DNA of 64,000 nucleotides, taken from GCA-020356105 sp964347475. Lineage in GTDB: Bacteria > Pseudomonadota > Alphaproteobacteria > UBA8366 > JADFVY01. The stretch spans positions 23,574 through 87,573 of the forward strand of contig CAYFYY010000006.1 of NCBI GenBank assembly GCA_964347475.1, written 5' to 3'. The notes beneath the pieces are model-generated. The model saw only the letters and a list, made by a program, of their open reading frames with translations. It made no database searches and was not told the DNA's origin. Within the stretch, counting starts at the first letter, position 1; each line of letters starts with the position of its first letter. The translations under genes and the position numbers were made by a program. This document shows, one piece after another, positions 35,626 to 45,186 of the stretch.

Positions 35626-36654
35626 CTACCCGGCTTTCCTCTGTTTTCTTACCAGACGCGAAAGGAGAGCAATTTCCTTAAAAAAGTCCCGTACCGGCCG
35701 GGCCGGCGTCCCCATGACCCGCGCGCCTGGCGGAAGGTCCTTCAAGACACCACACTGCCCACCGATCTGGGCGCCTGTCCCGACCTTGATGTGCCCGGAA
35801 AGACCGCTCTGCCCGGCCATGATCACAAGATCGCCCAACTCGGTACTGCCCGAAATACCCGACTGCCCGGCGATCACGCAACCGCGCCCCATCTTCACGT
35901 TGTGGGCGACATGCACGAGGTTGTCGATGACCGTCCCCGCGCCGATCACGGTATCGGGTCCGGCCCCGCGGTCGATGGCGCAGTTCGCACCGATATGGAC
36001 GTCGTCTTCGACAATGACCCGCCCGAGTTGCGGCACTGCGAGATGTCCGCCCGGGTCCATCGCATAGCCGAATCCCGGCTGACCGATGCGGACACCCGGG
36101 TAGATCAACACGCGCGCTCCGATGAAGCAATGCGACAGGGTGGAGTTGGCGCCGATGACCGTATCGTTGCCGACCACGACACCGTCACCGATCACCACAT
36201 TTGCCCCGATGTGACAGCGCGCGCCGATTTCCGCGTGCGCGCCGATGACCGCTCCGGGCTCCACCCTGATATTCTCGCCCAGCCTCGCGCTCTCGCTTAC
36301 CGTGGCCGACGACGCGATTCCCGGTTCGAGCTCCACTGCCGCATAGAACGCGCCTGCGACCATCGCATAAGCTTTGTACGGGTTCGGGGACAGGAGGCAT
36401 GCCATGCCCGCAGGCGCGTGCTCAACCGAGTCCGGTTTCATGATGCAGGCGCCGGCCGAACTGGCCTTCATTTGATCGAGATATCGGGGGTTGTCGAGAA
36501 AGCTGATATCGGCCGGGCCGGCCGCCGCAAGCGGCGCGGCATCAATGATCTGCTTTTCCGGATCGCATCCTGCCGCCGGTTGGGCGCCGCACATGGCGGC
36601 CAGCTCGGCGAGCTGAAACGGCCCTCCGCGCCGAAAGAAACGGGCATCGGCCAT
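35626..36654 (-). CDS. lpxD: UDP-3-O-(3-hydroxyacyl)glucosamine N-acyltransferase
   Basis: LpxD adds the N-linked 3-hydroxyacyl chain to the lipid A precursor. The 342-aa protein has an N-terminal uridine-binding domain (GPADISFLDNPRYLDQMKASSAG) and a long hexapeptide-repeat beta helix (IGAHAEIGARCHIGANVVIG), with the active-site histidine in NLVHVAHNVKMGRGCVIAGQ. The start is 4 bp after the ompH/skp stop. It is the first lpx gene of the operon after bamA and the chaperone. Confidence 0.95.
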   Translation of the reverse strand: MADARFFRRGGPFQLAELAAMCGAQPAAGCDPEKQIIDAAPLAAAGPADISFLDNPRYLDQMKASSAGACIMKPDSVEHAPAGMACLLSPNPYKAYAMVAGAFYAAVELEPGIASSATVSESARLGENIRVEPGAVIGAHAEIGARCHIGANVVIGDGVVVGNDTVIGANSTLSHCFIGARVLIYPGVRIGQPGFGYAMDPGGHLAVPQLGRVIVEDDVHIGANCAIDRGAGPDTVIGAGTVIDNLVHVAHNVKMGRGCVIAGQSGISGSTELGDLVIMAGQSGLSGHIKVGTGAQIGGQCGVLKDLPPGARVMGTPARPVRDFFKEIALLSRLVRKQRKAG

Positions 36655-36658
36655 GTGC

Positions 36659-37237
36659 TCAGTCTGCCGCCGGTTTGACGGTGACTTTGGGAAGCTTCTT
36701 GTTCAACCGTTCCATGACCTCGTCGGTGATGAACAGATCCTTGCTGGCCATCACGATCGTGCCGGTACCCGGACCTGCATTCATGACAATGTCATAGCCG
36801 CGTTCCTTGACCATTTCGCCAAGGATCTCACGCAGCACCGTCTCGATCTGGCGAAGGCCCTCATCGCGCATCTGATCCAAGGTGCGTTTGCGGTTCTGCG
36901 CGTGGCGCTGCAATTCGCTTGCCTGCTTCTGGAATTCCTGCCGCTTTCGCGCGAACGCCTCCGGCGAGAGCACCGCCTGCTGCTGTTTGAGTTCCTGCTG
37001 CGCCTCTTCAAGTTTGGTCTCGGCGTTCTTGATTTCCTTTTCGTAGATGGCGCGCTGTTTGTCGAATTGCTGGCGCAGGCTCTGCCCGGCCTTCGATTCG
37101 TGAATCGCTTCCGCGTAATTTATGACCGCAATCACCGGAGGATCGCCTCCGGCTTGCGCCAACGCGGCGCTCTCAGGGAACCATGTCGCCGAAAGCAGAA
37201 GTCCCAGGGCAAACACCAATCGCGAATGAAACGTCAT
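36659..37237 (-). CDS. skp: OmpH/Skp-family periplasmic chaperone
   Basis: Skp-type proteins are jellyfish-shaped trimers that hold unfolded outer membrane proteins on their way to BamA. The 192-aa precursor begins MTFHSRLVFALGLLLSATW, a signal peptide with a likely cut after SAALA, then a beta-strand entry (VIAVINYAEAIHESKAG) and a long charged coiled coil (about residues 55-125, rich in E, K, Q) before the closing strands. The ATG at 37237 lies 16 bp after bamA; frame extension beyond it is inside bamA. It sits between bamA and lpxD as in most proteobacteria. Confidence 0.92.
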   Translation of the reverse strand: MTFHSRLVFALGLLLSATWFPESAALAQAGGDPPVIAVINYAEAIHESKAGQSLRQQFDKQRAIYEKEIKNAETKLEEAQQELKQQQAVLSPEAFARKRQEFQKQASELQRHAQNRKRTLDQMRDEGLRQIETVLREILGEMVKERGYDIVMNAGPGTGTIVMASKDLFITDEVMERLNKKLPKVTVKPAAD

Positions 37238-37253
37238 TGTAATCCATACCTGT

Positions 37254-39644
37254 CTAGAAGCGGGTGCCGAAACGCAATCGGAACACCTCCGTCTTGTCGA
37301 AGCTTTCCTGTCGTATCGGCCATGCAAAATCAAGACTAAGCGGTCCGACCGGGGAATTCCATGACAATCCGGTGCCCCAGGACACGCGCACCGAGGGATT
37401 GTCGCGGATATCACTGGTTCCCGACGTGTCGACGAAATCAATATCCGTCAGCGTGCCGAAGTCGCTGAACAGGAGGCCCTTGATCCCGTATTCGTCGGGC
37501 AGGCCGATCGGGAAGGTGAACTGCAGCGAGCCGTAGGCGATCTTCTTGCCTCCCAGCGAGTCGCCCGTATTGATATCGCGCGGTCCGACCCCCGCGGTCG
37601 CGAACCCGCGCAAGCTGTTGCCGCCCAGGAAGAAACTGTCTGTGATGCGGATATCCTCGCCCAGGCCCTCGACGATGCCGGTCGTCGCCGTCAGGCTGGC
37701 GATGATATCGTCGGTAATGGGCAGGAAATAGCCACCGCTCAGGCGGCCCCTCACATAGTGCAAGTCGCCGCCGAGTCCCGCGTAATCGGTCGACAGGCGG
37801 ATGTAATACCCTTCGGTCGTATTGATGGTCCTGTCGCGACGATCATAGGTGAGATCCTGGCCGATTAGCGAGGTCACGGTCGTGCCGTCCTGCTGTTGGA
37901 TTGCCACGGAAGCCGACGCCGGATCGATGATCTCGATCTCGTCCTGGCGCACGGTGTAGCGCAGCCGCTGCGACCATCGTTCGTTGATTTCATATCCCAG
38001 GCGCAGGCCGCCGCCGGTCCTGGTGCTGGTGAACGAGCTGAAATCGGTGTTGTCCTCGGTGATGTGGAACAGGTCGATACCCGCCGACAGGTTGCGATCG
38101 AGGAAATACCGTTCGGTGAAACTGATGTCGAATTCCTGGCGCCGCTCCCCCGCCGTGAGCGTTATCCGGATGTCCTGGCCCTTGCCGAGAAGGTTGCGCT
38201 CCCGCAGCGCGATGTTGCCGATAACGCCATCGGCCGTCGAATAACCGGCTCCGATGCCTAGTTCGCCGGTCGATTTCTCGGCCACGTCCATCTTGATCAC
38301 GGTGCGGTCCGGAGCCGACCCTTCTTCCGTCTTGACTTCGACGCGGGAAAAGTACCCGAGGTTCTGCACGCGGGCTTTGGACCGCTCCAGCTTCGCAGCA
38401 TTGAAGGCGTCCCCTTCGACGAGCCTGAACTCCCGGCGCACGACGCGGTCCAGCGTTCGCACGTTGCCGCCGATATCGATGCGCTCCACGAAGACGCGCG
38501 GACCTTCGTTGACATCGAAGGTGATATCGATGGTCCGTTCCTCGCGGTTGCGCTTGACTTTGGGGCGGACGTCGACGAAGGCGTAGCCGAAATTCCCCAC
38601 TTCCGTGGTCAGCGCGAGCACCGAGTCCTCGACCTCCTTCGCGCTGTAGGTATCCCCTTGCTTGGTCGTCAGCAGCTTCTTGAGGGGCTCGGGATCCAGC
38701 TCCGGGATCGTCGTTTCCACGTCGATCTTGCCGAACCTGTAACGCTCGCCCTCCTCGATCGTGAATGTGATGAAGAACGCATCCTTGTCCGGTGACAGCT
38801 CGGCGATCGCAGACAGGATGCGAAAATCGGCATATCCCTTGTTCAGGTAGAATCGCCGCAACGTATCCTGGTCGAATGCAAGCTGGTCAGGATCGTAGGT
38901 GTCCGCGGAGGTGAAGAAACGGTACCACCGCGACTCCCGTGTGAATATCTCGCCCCGCAGCGTCCGATCGGAAAAACGCTGGTTGCCGACGAAACTGATG
39001 CGGGCGATCTTCGTGAGCGGGCCTTCATTGATCTCGAAGACGAGATCGACGCGGTTTTGCTCGAGCATGATCACCTTCGGCTCCACGGTCGCGCCGAACC
39101 GCCCGTTGCGCCGGTAGACCTGGAGGATCCGCTTGACGTCGGCCTGTACCTTGGTGCGGGTGTACACCACGCGCGGACGCAGCTGCACCTCCTGGTTCAG
39201 GACGTCATCCTTTACCCGAAGGTTCCCTTCGAAAGCGATTCGGTTGATGATCGGGTTTTCCACCACGCGCACGATTATCACGTCACCCTGGACGCGGATG
39301 GCAACATCCGCGAACAGGCCGGTTGCAAACAGCTTCTTGAGGGATTCGTTGATATCGGCGGGGCCGAACCGGCTGCCGGGCCGCACCGTCATGTACGAGG
39401 CCACCGTTTCAGCCTCGATCCGCTGGTTGCCCTCGACGAGGATGCGTTCGAGCGTCCGCTGGCCGACCCCCGGTGCCCCGGTCTCATCGGTCGGCGCCGG
39501 CTGCGCCTCGGCCGGCGGTTGCGGCGCGCGCCCCGGCGGCGCCACGATCACCGGCACGCCCGTGCCTTCCTGGGCGTAACCGGCAGTCGACAAGACAAGA
39601 ACGGCACAGAGCAGGACGCCCGGTACGCCAACCCATTTCAGCAA
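37254..39644 (-). CDS. bamA: Outer membrane protein assembly factor BamA
   Basis: BamA folds and inserts beta-barrel proteins in the outer membrane. The 796-aa precursor has a signal peptide (ending near STAGYAQ), a Pro-rich spacer, five POTRA domains (from ILVEGNQRIEAETV to about residue 445) and a C-terminal 16-stranded barrel ending RLRFGTRF, with the terminal Phe typical of outer membrane proteins. The start appears to be TTG at 39644: an in-frame stop lies two codons upstream, no ATG fits, and GGGGAGG is well placed. It follows rseP by 54 bp. Confidence 0.94.
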   Translation of the reverse strand: MLKWVGVPGVLLCAVLVLSTAGYAQEGTGVPVIVAPPGRAPQPPAEAQPAPTDETGAPGVGQRTLERILVEGNQRIEAETVASYMTVRPGSRFGPADINESLKKLFATGLFADVAIRVQGDVIIVRVVENPIINRIAFEGNLRVKDDVLNQEVQLRPRVVYTRTKVQADVKRILQVYRRNGRFGATVEPKVIMLEQNRVDLVFEINEGPLTKIARISFVGNQRFSDRTLRGEIFTRESRWYRFFTSADTYDPDQLAFDQDTLRRFYLNKGYADFRILSAIAELSPDKDAFFITFTIEEGERYRFGKIDVETTIPELDPEPLKKLLTTKQGDTYSAKEVEDSVLALTTEVGNFGYAFVDVRPKVKRNREERTIDITFDVNEGPRVFVERIDIGGNVRTLDRVVRREFRLVEGDAFNAAKLERSKARVQNLGYFSRVEVKTEEGSAPDRTVIKMDVAEKSTGELGIGAGYSTADGVIGNIALRERNLLGKGQDIRITLTAGERRQEFDISFTERYFLDRNLSAGIDLFHITEDNTDFSSFTSTRTGGGLRLGYEINERWSQRLRYTVRQDEIEIIDPASASVAIQQQDGTTVTSLIGQDLTYDRRDRTINTTEGYYIRLSTDYAGLGGDLHYVRGRLSGGYFLPITDDIIASLTATTGIVEGLGEDIRITDSFFLGGNSLRGFATAGVGPRDINTGDSLGGKKIAYGSLQFTFPIGLPDEYGIKGLLFSDFGTLTDIDFVDTSGTSDIRDNPSVRVSWGTGLSWNSPVGPLSLDFAWPIRQESFDKTEVFRLRFGTRF

Positions 39645-39698
39645 CGACTATGCCTCCCCGTGCGAGGCCTTGTTCAAGTTATTGTCCTAAGGCGGGTG

Positions 39699-41078
39699 TC
39701 ACAAGACTCGGTGCAGAAGATCATTCACCATTACGAATATCATGAGGCTGACGACCAGCGCCAGCCCGATCTTGAAGCCGTATTCCTGGGCACGCTCGCC
39801 GAGGGGCCGCCCCCGAATTGCCTCAACAGCGTAGAACGCAAGATGGCCACCATCAAGCACCGGGATGGGGAACAGATTGATCAGGCCAAGCGTTATCGAG
39901 AACAGCACCATCATGCCGATGAAGTCGACGACGCCGCGTTTCGCGATCTTGCGCGAGACCTGCGCGATCATGATCGGTCCGCCCATCTCCTTGCTGTCCC
40001 GCAAGCCGACGGCGATCTGCGCAAGGCCGGTCAAGGTGCCTTCTGTAATCTCCGCGGACCGTTTCGTCGCCTGCCACAACGCCATGGTCGGGCCGTGGCG
40101 GACGATTGCCGTTGGTGGCGCCTGGGCGGCGATTCCGAGCTGGCCGACGATCCGCGTTTCGCCGTCGCTCTTGACTTCCACCGACTTGGGCGTCGCCGTC
40201 AGGGTCACCGTCGCTCCGTCACGCTGGACCAGGAAGTCGAGCGGCCGTTCGGGCGCCGCCAGAACGATGTCGCGCAGATCCTCGAACCGGCCGACCGCCG
40301 TGTCGTCGATCTGCAGAACCCGATCGCCGGCCCGGAAACCGGCCGCCTCGGCGGCACTGTCCTCGACGACCTCTGCGACCACGGGCGGCATCAGCCCGAC
40401 GCCGAGCGATCCGATGGTCTGCACCGTGTCGTCGAGCATCTTCATCTCGACGGGGTCCGGCGTAACGGTGAGCTGCATCACCTCGCCGTCCCGCTCGATC
40501 TCGATCGCGAGCGGCCGGCCCGGGTGCAGCGCCACGCGGCCGGCGAGGTCCTCGTAACGATCGAGCGCGTCGCCGTCGATGCTGACGACACGGTCGCCCG
40601 GCTGGATCCCGGCGCGCGCCGCGGCCGAGTCCGGGGCGACGGCGGCGATCACGGCAGGGGTATAGCTTTGCCCGAAGGTCATGAACATGACCGCCAGCAC
40701 GACGATCGCGAACACGTAGTTCGCGGCCGGTCCGGCGAACACGATCGCCGCGCGCTGGGACAGCCGCTTGTTTTCGAAAGAGACCGCCTTTTCCGCCGGC
40801 GTCAGCTCGCGGACCTTGCCCGATTCATCAGGCTCCAGGGCGGTTTCGCCGAACATTTTGATGTAGCCGCCGAGAGGAATTGCGCAGAACTTCCACCGGG
40901 TGCCGTTCTTGGCGTTCCAGCCGAACAACTCGGGGCCGAAGCCGATGGAGAACACGTCGACGCGCACGCCGCACCAGCGGGCCACAAGGTAATGGCCGAG
41001 CTCGTGGACAAAGACCAGCGGCGTCAGAAGGACGAGGAACCAGAACAGCCCGTCCCAGAAGTTCGCGAACAATTCCAT
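39699..41078 (-). CDS. rseP: Site-2 protease RseP, regulator of sigma-E
   Basis: RseP is an intramembrane zinc protease that cuts anti-sigma factors and clears signal-peptide remnants. The 459-aa protein has the zinc motif HELGH (residues 25-29) in the first helix, two PDZ domains (about 125-280), and the second zinc site in NLFPIPVLDGGHL followed by the last transmembrane helices. It lies between dxr and bamA in the usual order; an envelope stress protease beside bamA and skp makes functional sense. Confidence 0.95.
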   Translation of the reverse strand: MELFANFWDGLFWFLVLLTPLVFVHELGHYLVARWCGVRVDVFSIGFGPELFGWNAKNGTRWKFCAIPLGGYIKMFGETALEPDESGKVRELTPAEKAVSFENKRLSQRAAIVFAGPAANYVFAIVVLAVMFMTFGQSYTPAVIAAVAPDSAAARAGIQPGDRVVSIDGDALDRYEDLAGRVALHPGRPLAIEIERDGEVMQLTVTPDPVEMKMLDDTVQTIGSLGVGLMPPVVAEVVEDSAAEAAGFRAGDRVLQIDDTAVGRFEDLRDIVLAAPERPLDFLVQRDGATVTLTATPKSVEVKSDGETRIVGQLGIAAQAPPTAIVRHGPTMALWQATKRSAEITEGTLTGLAQIAVGLRDSKEMGGPIMIAQVSRKIAKRGVVDFIGMMVLFSITLGLINLFPIPVLDGGHLAFYAVEAIRGRPLGERAQEYGFKIGLALVVSLMIFVMVNDLLHRVL

Positions 41079-41153
41079 GTCACCAATCCGATCGACAGAT
41101 CCTGAATATCGACTTCAAACGTTTATCGGCACGTTAACATCGGCGCTGATATG

Positions 41154-42344
41154 TCAGCCCGCCATGGCCACGATCTCTTCACCGACCCGTCGTCGTGCCT
41201 CCGCATCCGCCTCCAGCACGGTCTGCAGCGAATCCGTCTCTCCGGCCGGCATCTCCGACAATATATGTTCAACGAGTCGGGCAATGTCGAGGAATCCGAT
41301 CCGGTTTCGCAGGAATCCGGCGACCGCTTCCTCGTTCGCCGCGTTCAGCGCGGTCGGCATCGTCCCGCCGGCGCGCAGCGCCTCGCGCGCAAGCCGCAAG
41401 GCCGGGAAGCGCCCCGTGTCGGGCGCCTCGAAATCCAGCCGCGCCAGCTCTGCGAGGTCGAGCCGCGCCACCGGCGCCGGCATGCGTTCCGGCCAGGCGA
41501 GCGTATAGGCGATCGGGGTGCGCATGTCCGGCTGTCCGAGTTGAGCCAGGACCGAGCCGTCGACATAGCGCACCATGCTGTGAATGACCGACTGCGGATG
41601 CACGAGGACCGAGATCCTGTCCTCGGGAAGGCCGAACAAGTGGTGCGCCTCGATAATCTCCAGCCCCTTGTTCATCATCGTCGCCGAGTCGATGGAGATC
41701 TTGTCGCCCATGTCCCAGTTGGGATGGTTCGTCGCCTCGGCCGGCGTGACGTTCTGCATCGCGTCCGCCGACAAGGTTCGGAACGGACCGCCGGACGCGG
41801 TCAGGACCAGTTCCTCGACCGCCTCCCGGCGATCGAAGTCGAAGACCTGATAGATCGCATTGTGTTCCGAATCGACCGGCAGCAGGGTCGCGCCGCTCTT
41901 GGCCACCTCCCGCATCACCAGCGGGCCGGCGCACACCAGGCACTCCTTGTTGGCAAGGGCGACGATGCCGCCGCGGCGGACCGCCGCCAGCGTCGGCGCA
42001 AGTCCGGCCGCGCCGACGATCGCCGCCATGATCCAGTCGGCCGGATGTTCGGCGGCCTCGACCAGGGCCTCTGTTCCGGCGCCGACGGCGATGCCGCTGC
42101 CGGACAATGCCCGCTTGAGCTCACCATAGCCGGCCGGGTCGGCCAGCGCCGCGAATCGCGGGCGCAGACGCAGCGCCTGCTCGGCCAATCGCGCGACATT
42201 GCTCCCGCCCGTCACCGCGGCAACCTCGAAGCGGTCCCGATTTCGCTCGATCAGGTCGATCGTGTTGCAGCCGACGGAGCCGGTGGACCCGAGGATGGTC
42301 ACCCGTCGCCGTGCCGTCGCCGTCTCGGGAACGACTATCGCCAT
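41154..42344 (-). CDS. dxr: 1-deoxy-D-xylulose-5-phosphate reductoisomerase
   Basis: Dxr commits carbon to the MEP isoprenoid pathway, giving precursors for the undecaprenyl lipid made by UppS nearby. The 396-aa enzyme has the NADPH motif TILGSTGSVGCNTIDLI, LANKECLVCAG, PVDSEHNAIYQ with metal-site residues, LTASGGPFR and HPNWDMGDKISIDSATMMNKGLE. The ATG at 42344 overlaps cdsA by 10 bp; the frame stays open into cdsA but is not conserved there. It is 75 bp upstream of rseP. Confidence 0.95.
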   Translation of the reverse strand: MAIVVPETATARRRVTILGSTGSVGCNTIDLIERNRDRFEVAAVTGGSNVARLAEQALRLRPRFAALADPAGYGELKRALSGSGIAVGAGTEALVEAAEHPADWIMAAIVGAAGLAPTLAAVRRGGIVALANKECLVCAGPLVMREVAKSGATLLPVDSEHNAIYQVFDFDRREAVEELVLTASGGPFRTLSADAMQNVTPAEATNHPNWDMGDKISIDSATMMNKGLEIIEAHHLFGLPEDRISVLVHPQSVIHSMVRYVDGSVLAQLGQPDMRTPIAYTLAWPERMPAPVARLDLAELARLDFEAPDTGRFPALRLAREALRAGGTMPTALNAANEEAVAGFLRNRIGFLDIARLVEHILSEMPAGETDSLQTVLEADAEARRRVGEEIVAMAG

Positions 42345-43147
42345 GCGACCGGGCTCCCGCCACCCAACAGGACCAGGGCCGCCAGCACGAGCGACGTCGA
42401 GAGAAACCCGTCGAGCCGGTCGAGCACGCCGCCGTGACCCGGTATAAGATTGCTCGAATCCTTGACACCGAAGGTTCGTTTCGCCTTCGAAACGAGAAGA
42501 TCGCCGAGTTGCGCAATCACGGCAAATGCTCCGCCAAGCAGTCCCAGGCTCGCAACGTCCGCCCCGTCGACGGCGACGGCGACCGCACCGCCGGCAGCGG
42601 CCGCCCCCGCCATGCCGCCGAACAGGCCCGACCACGTCTTCTTCGGGCTGGTCTTCGGGGCCAGCTTCGGCCCGCCCAGCGTCCTGCCAGTGAAATAGGC
42701 CGCGGTGTCGGTTGCGACAACCACCGCGCCGAGCCACAGCACGGTCTCCAGTCCGGCCGGTTCGAGACCACGTAGCCACAGAACGCTCACGCAGGCGAGG
42801 CAGACATATGCGAAGCCCGACAGGAGGAACAGCCGGTACGTGGCTGGGGCAGTGCCGCCGACCACGCCGACACAGACACCGGCGACAATCGCCGTCCATG
42901 GTCCCGCCCAGCCCCAGAGAAACGTCGCCAGCCCGCAGAGCGCTGCCAGCCCCTCCGCCTTGCGGCCCTTTTCACCGCAGAGCCCCTGCCATTCCCAGTA
43001 CATCAGAGCGGCGGCGAGGGCGACGAGGATGGCGAGCACCCAGCCGCCCAGCCACGCCGCGCCGATCGCGGCCGGCAGCAGCACGGCCGCCGACAGCACG
43101 CGCTGGGTGACCGAACCGGGTCTAGCGTGAGCCGACGGAGGCGCCAT
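42335..43147 (-). CDS. cdsA: Phosphatidate cytidylyltransferase
   Basis: CdsA makes CDP-diacylglycerol for phospholipid synthesis, using CTP from PyrG. From MAPPSAHARPG the protein is 270 aa with about seven hydrophobic helices, and carries the family signature as SPKKTWSGLFGG and, near the C terminus, KRTFGVKDSSNLIPGHGGVLDRLDG. The ATG at 43147 lies 26 bp inside the uppS 3' end. It also overlaps dxr by 10 bp, so uppS, cdsA and dxr are tightly coupled. Confidence 0.93.
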   Translation of the reverse strand: MAPPSAHARPGSVTQRVLSAAVLLPAAIGAAWLGGWVLAILVALAAALMYWEWQGLCGEKGRKAEGLAALCGLATFLWGWAGPWTAIVAGVCVGVVGGTAPATYRLFLLSGFAYVCLACVSVLWLRGLEPAGLETVLWLGAVVVATDTAAYFTGRTLGGPKLAPKTSPKKTWSGLFGGMAGAAAAGGAVAVAVDGADVASLGLLGGAFAVIAQLGDLLVSKAKRTFGVKDSSNLIPGHGGVLDRLDGFLSTSLVLAALVLLGGGSPVAWR

Positions 43148-43865
43148 AGCGTCGCTCACGGCGGTGGAACGCCTCGATGGCCGCGGCCAGCTCCGCCTCG
43201 CAGAAATCCGGCCACAGGACATCGGTGAACACGAGCTCGGTGTAAGCCAGCTGCCACAGAAGGAAATTGCTGATGCGCTGCTCGCCGCTGGTGCGGATCA
43301 GCAGGTCCGGATCGGGGATGCCGGCGGATTCGAGGGCGCCGGCAAATGTCGTCTCGTCGATCGCATCCGGGTCCAGCGTGCCGCGGACGGCCCGCAGCGC
43401 CAACTGCCGCGCCGCCTGCACGATTTCCTGACGGCCGCCGTAGCTCAGGGCCAGAACCAGGGTAATGCGGCGGTTGCCGGCGGTGTCCGACTCCGCCCGG
43501 TCGATAAGCTTGACGATATCGGGCTCGAAGCGCGAGCGGTCTCCGATCACCCGCAACCGCACGCCATTCTCGTTCAGGGCGTCGATTTCGGACTGCAGGT
43601 ACAGCCGCAAGAGACCCATGAGGTCCCCCACCTCGTCCTGCGGGCGGTTCCAGTTCTCGGAGGAAAACCCGAACAGGGTCAGGTAGGACACGCCCCGCTC
43701 CGCCGCCGCCTTCAACGTGCGGCGCACCGCCTCGGCCCCTCGCTTGTGGCCGGCGATTCGCGGCAAACCGCGCGATTCTGCCCAGCGTCCGTTGCCGTCC
43801 ATGATGACGGCGATATGGACCGGGGGCGGCGGCGCGCCGATGTCTGTCGCGTGCAGGGCGTCCAT
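43122..43865 (-). CDS. uppS: Undecaprenyl diphosphate synthase
   Basis: UppS extends farnesyl diphosphate to the C55 lipid carrier of peptidoglycan and O-antigen. The 247-aa cis-prenyltransferase has the catalytic Asp23 in IAVIMDGNGRWAESRGL, RGAEAVRRTLKAA, LTLFGFSSENWNRP and the diphosphate-binding DLLIRTSGEQRISNFLLWQLAYTELVF. It follows frr by 4 bp and overlaps cdsA by 26 bp. The order frr-uppS-cdsA-dxr is conserved. Confidence 0.95.
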   Translation of the reverse strand: MDALHATDIGAPPPPVHIAVIMDGNGRWAESRGLPRIAGHKRGAEAVRRTLKAAAERGVSYLTLFGFSSENWNRPQDEVGDLMGLLRLYLQSEIDALNENGVRLRVIGDRSRFEPDIVKLIDRAESDTAGNRRITLVLALSYGGRQEIVQAARQLALRAVRGTLDPDAIDETTFAGALESAGIPDPDLLIRTSGEQRISNFLLWQLAYTELVFTDVLWPDFCEAELAAAIEAFHRRERRYGASVGSR

Positions 43866-43869
43866 TCCG

Positions 43870-44427
43870 TCAGACCTGGGTGATTTCCTCTTCCTTCTCG
43901 TGGAAGGCGTCGTCGATCTGCTTGACGTGCTCGTCGGTCATCTCCTGGATCTCCTGCGACATCGTGTGGTGTTCGTCCTCGGAGATCTTGCCTTCCCGCT
44001 CCATCCGCTTGAGATGGTCCATGCCGTCGCGGCGGACATTGCGTACGGCGACCCGCGCCTGCTCCGCATAGCGGCCGGCGACCTTGACCAGTTCCTGGCG
44101 CCGCTCCTCGTTCAGGTCGGGGATCGGAATCCGGATCAGCGCACCTTCCGTCTGCGGGTTGAGCCCCAGGTCCGATTCGCGGATTGCCCGTTCCACGGCC
44201 TTCACGTTGGCATTGTCCCACACCTGGACGGTCAGCAGCCGAGGTTCCGGCACGCTGATGTTGCCCAGCTGGGGGAGCGGCATCTTCGAGCCGTAGGCTT
44301 CGGCGACCAGCGGTTCCAGAAGCGCGGTCGAGGCGCGGCCGGTCCGAAGTCCGGCGAATTCCCTCTTGAGGGCGGTCAGTGCGCCGTCCATGCGCCTGCG
44401 GATGTCAGCCATGTCGATGTCCGTCAT
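43870..44427 (-). CDS. frr: Ribosome recycling factor
   Basis: Frr splits the post-termination ribosome together with EF-G. The 185-aa protein is the standard family length and has the three-helix bundle features MDGALTALKREFAGLRTGRAST, LPQLGNISVPEPRLLTVQVWD and ALIRIPIPDLNEERRQELVK, then VAVRNVRRDGMDHLK. It sits 3 bp after pyrH, in the translation part of the operon rpsB-tsf-pyrH-frr. Confidence 0.95.
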   Translation of the reverse strand: MTDIDMADIRRRMDGALTALKREFAGLRTGRASTALLEPLVAEAYGSKMPLPQLGNISVPEPRLLTVQVWDNANVKAVERAIRESDLGLNPQTEGALIRIPIPDLNEERRQELVKVAGRYAEQARVAVRNVRRDGMDHLKRMEREGKISEDEHHTMSQEIQEMTDEHVKQIDDAFHEKEEEITQV

Positions 44428-44430
44428 GTG

Positions 44431-45162
44431 TCACCCTCCGTCGCTGATAACCGTGTAGTTTCCTTTTCCCTGCGTCACGCCGATCAGCGCGCCGGCATTT
44501 TGCAGCGAAAAGACCAGAATCGGAATGCCGTATTCGCGCGCATGGGCGATCGCTGTCGCATCCATGACCTTGAGGTCACGCTCCAGCACCTCTCGGTAGG
44601 TAAGACGGTCGAAGCGCTCCGCCTGCGGATCCTTCACCGGATCGGCGCTGTACACCCCGTCCACCTTGGTCGCCTTCATGATGACGTCGCAGTTCATCTC
44701 GAACGCGCGCAGGGCCGCGGCGGTGTCGGTGGTGAAGGACGGGTTGCCGGTGCCGGCAGCGAAGATGACGATGCGGCCCTTCTCCATGTGCCGGATGGCG
44801 CGCCGTCGGATATAGGGCTCGCAAACGGTCTGCATGGGAATTGCCGAGAGCACCCGCGTATGCACCCCTTCGGATTCGAGGGCGCTCTGCAGGGCCAGGG
44901 CGTTGATCACGGTCGCCAGCATGCCCATGTAGTCGGCGCCGACTCGGTCCATACCTTCGGCGGCGCCGGACACGCCACGGAAGATGTTGCCGCCGCCGAT
45001 GACGATGCACAGCTGGACGCCGCGATCGTGAACCGCCTTCACTTCCAAGGCGATCCGCTTGAGGGTTTCAGCCTCCAGGCCGTACGCCTGCCCACCCATC
45101 AGGGCTTCGCCCGACAGTTTCAACAGGATGCGGCGATAGGCCGGTCTGGTGTGTGCGGGCAT
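44431..45162 (-). CDS. pyrH: UMP kinase
   Basis: PyrH phosphorylates UMP to UDP, supplying UTP and then CTP through PyrG. The 243-aa bacterial-type kinase has the N-terminal RILLKLSGEALMG, VIGGGNIFRGV, DYMGMLATVINALALQSALE, FAAGTGNPSFTTDTAAALRA and TKVDGVYSADPVKDP. It stands 24 bp after tsf and 3 bp before frr in the same operon. Confidence 0.95.
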   Translation of the reverse strand: MPAHTRPAYRRILLKLSGEALMGGQAYGLEAETLKRIALEVKAVHDRGVQLCIVIGGGNIFRGVSGAAEGMDRVGADYMGMLATVINALALQSALESEGVHTRVLSAIPMQTVCEPYIRRRAIRHMEKGRIVIFAAGTGNPSFTTDTAAALRAFEMNCDVIMKATKVDGVYSADPVKDPQAERFDRLTYREVLERDLKVMDATAIAHAREYGIPILVFSLQNAGALIGVTQGKGNYTVISDGG

Positions 45163-45186
45163 AACCCCCTTCCCGGGTGATGCGGA

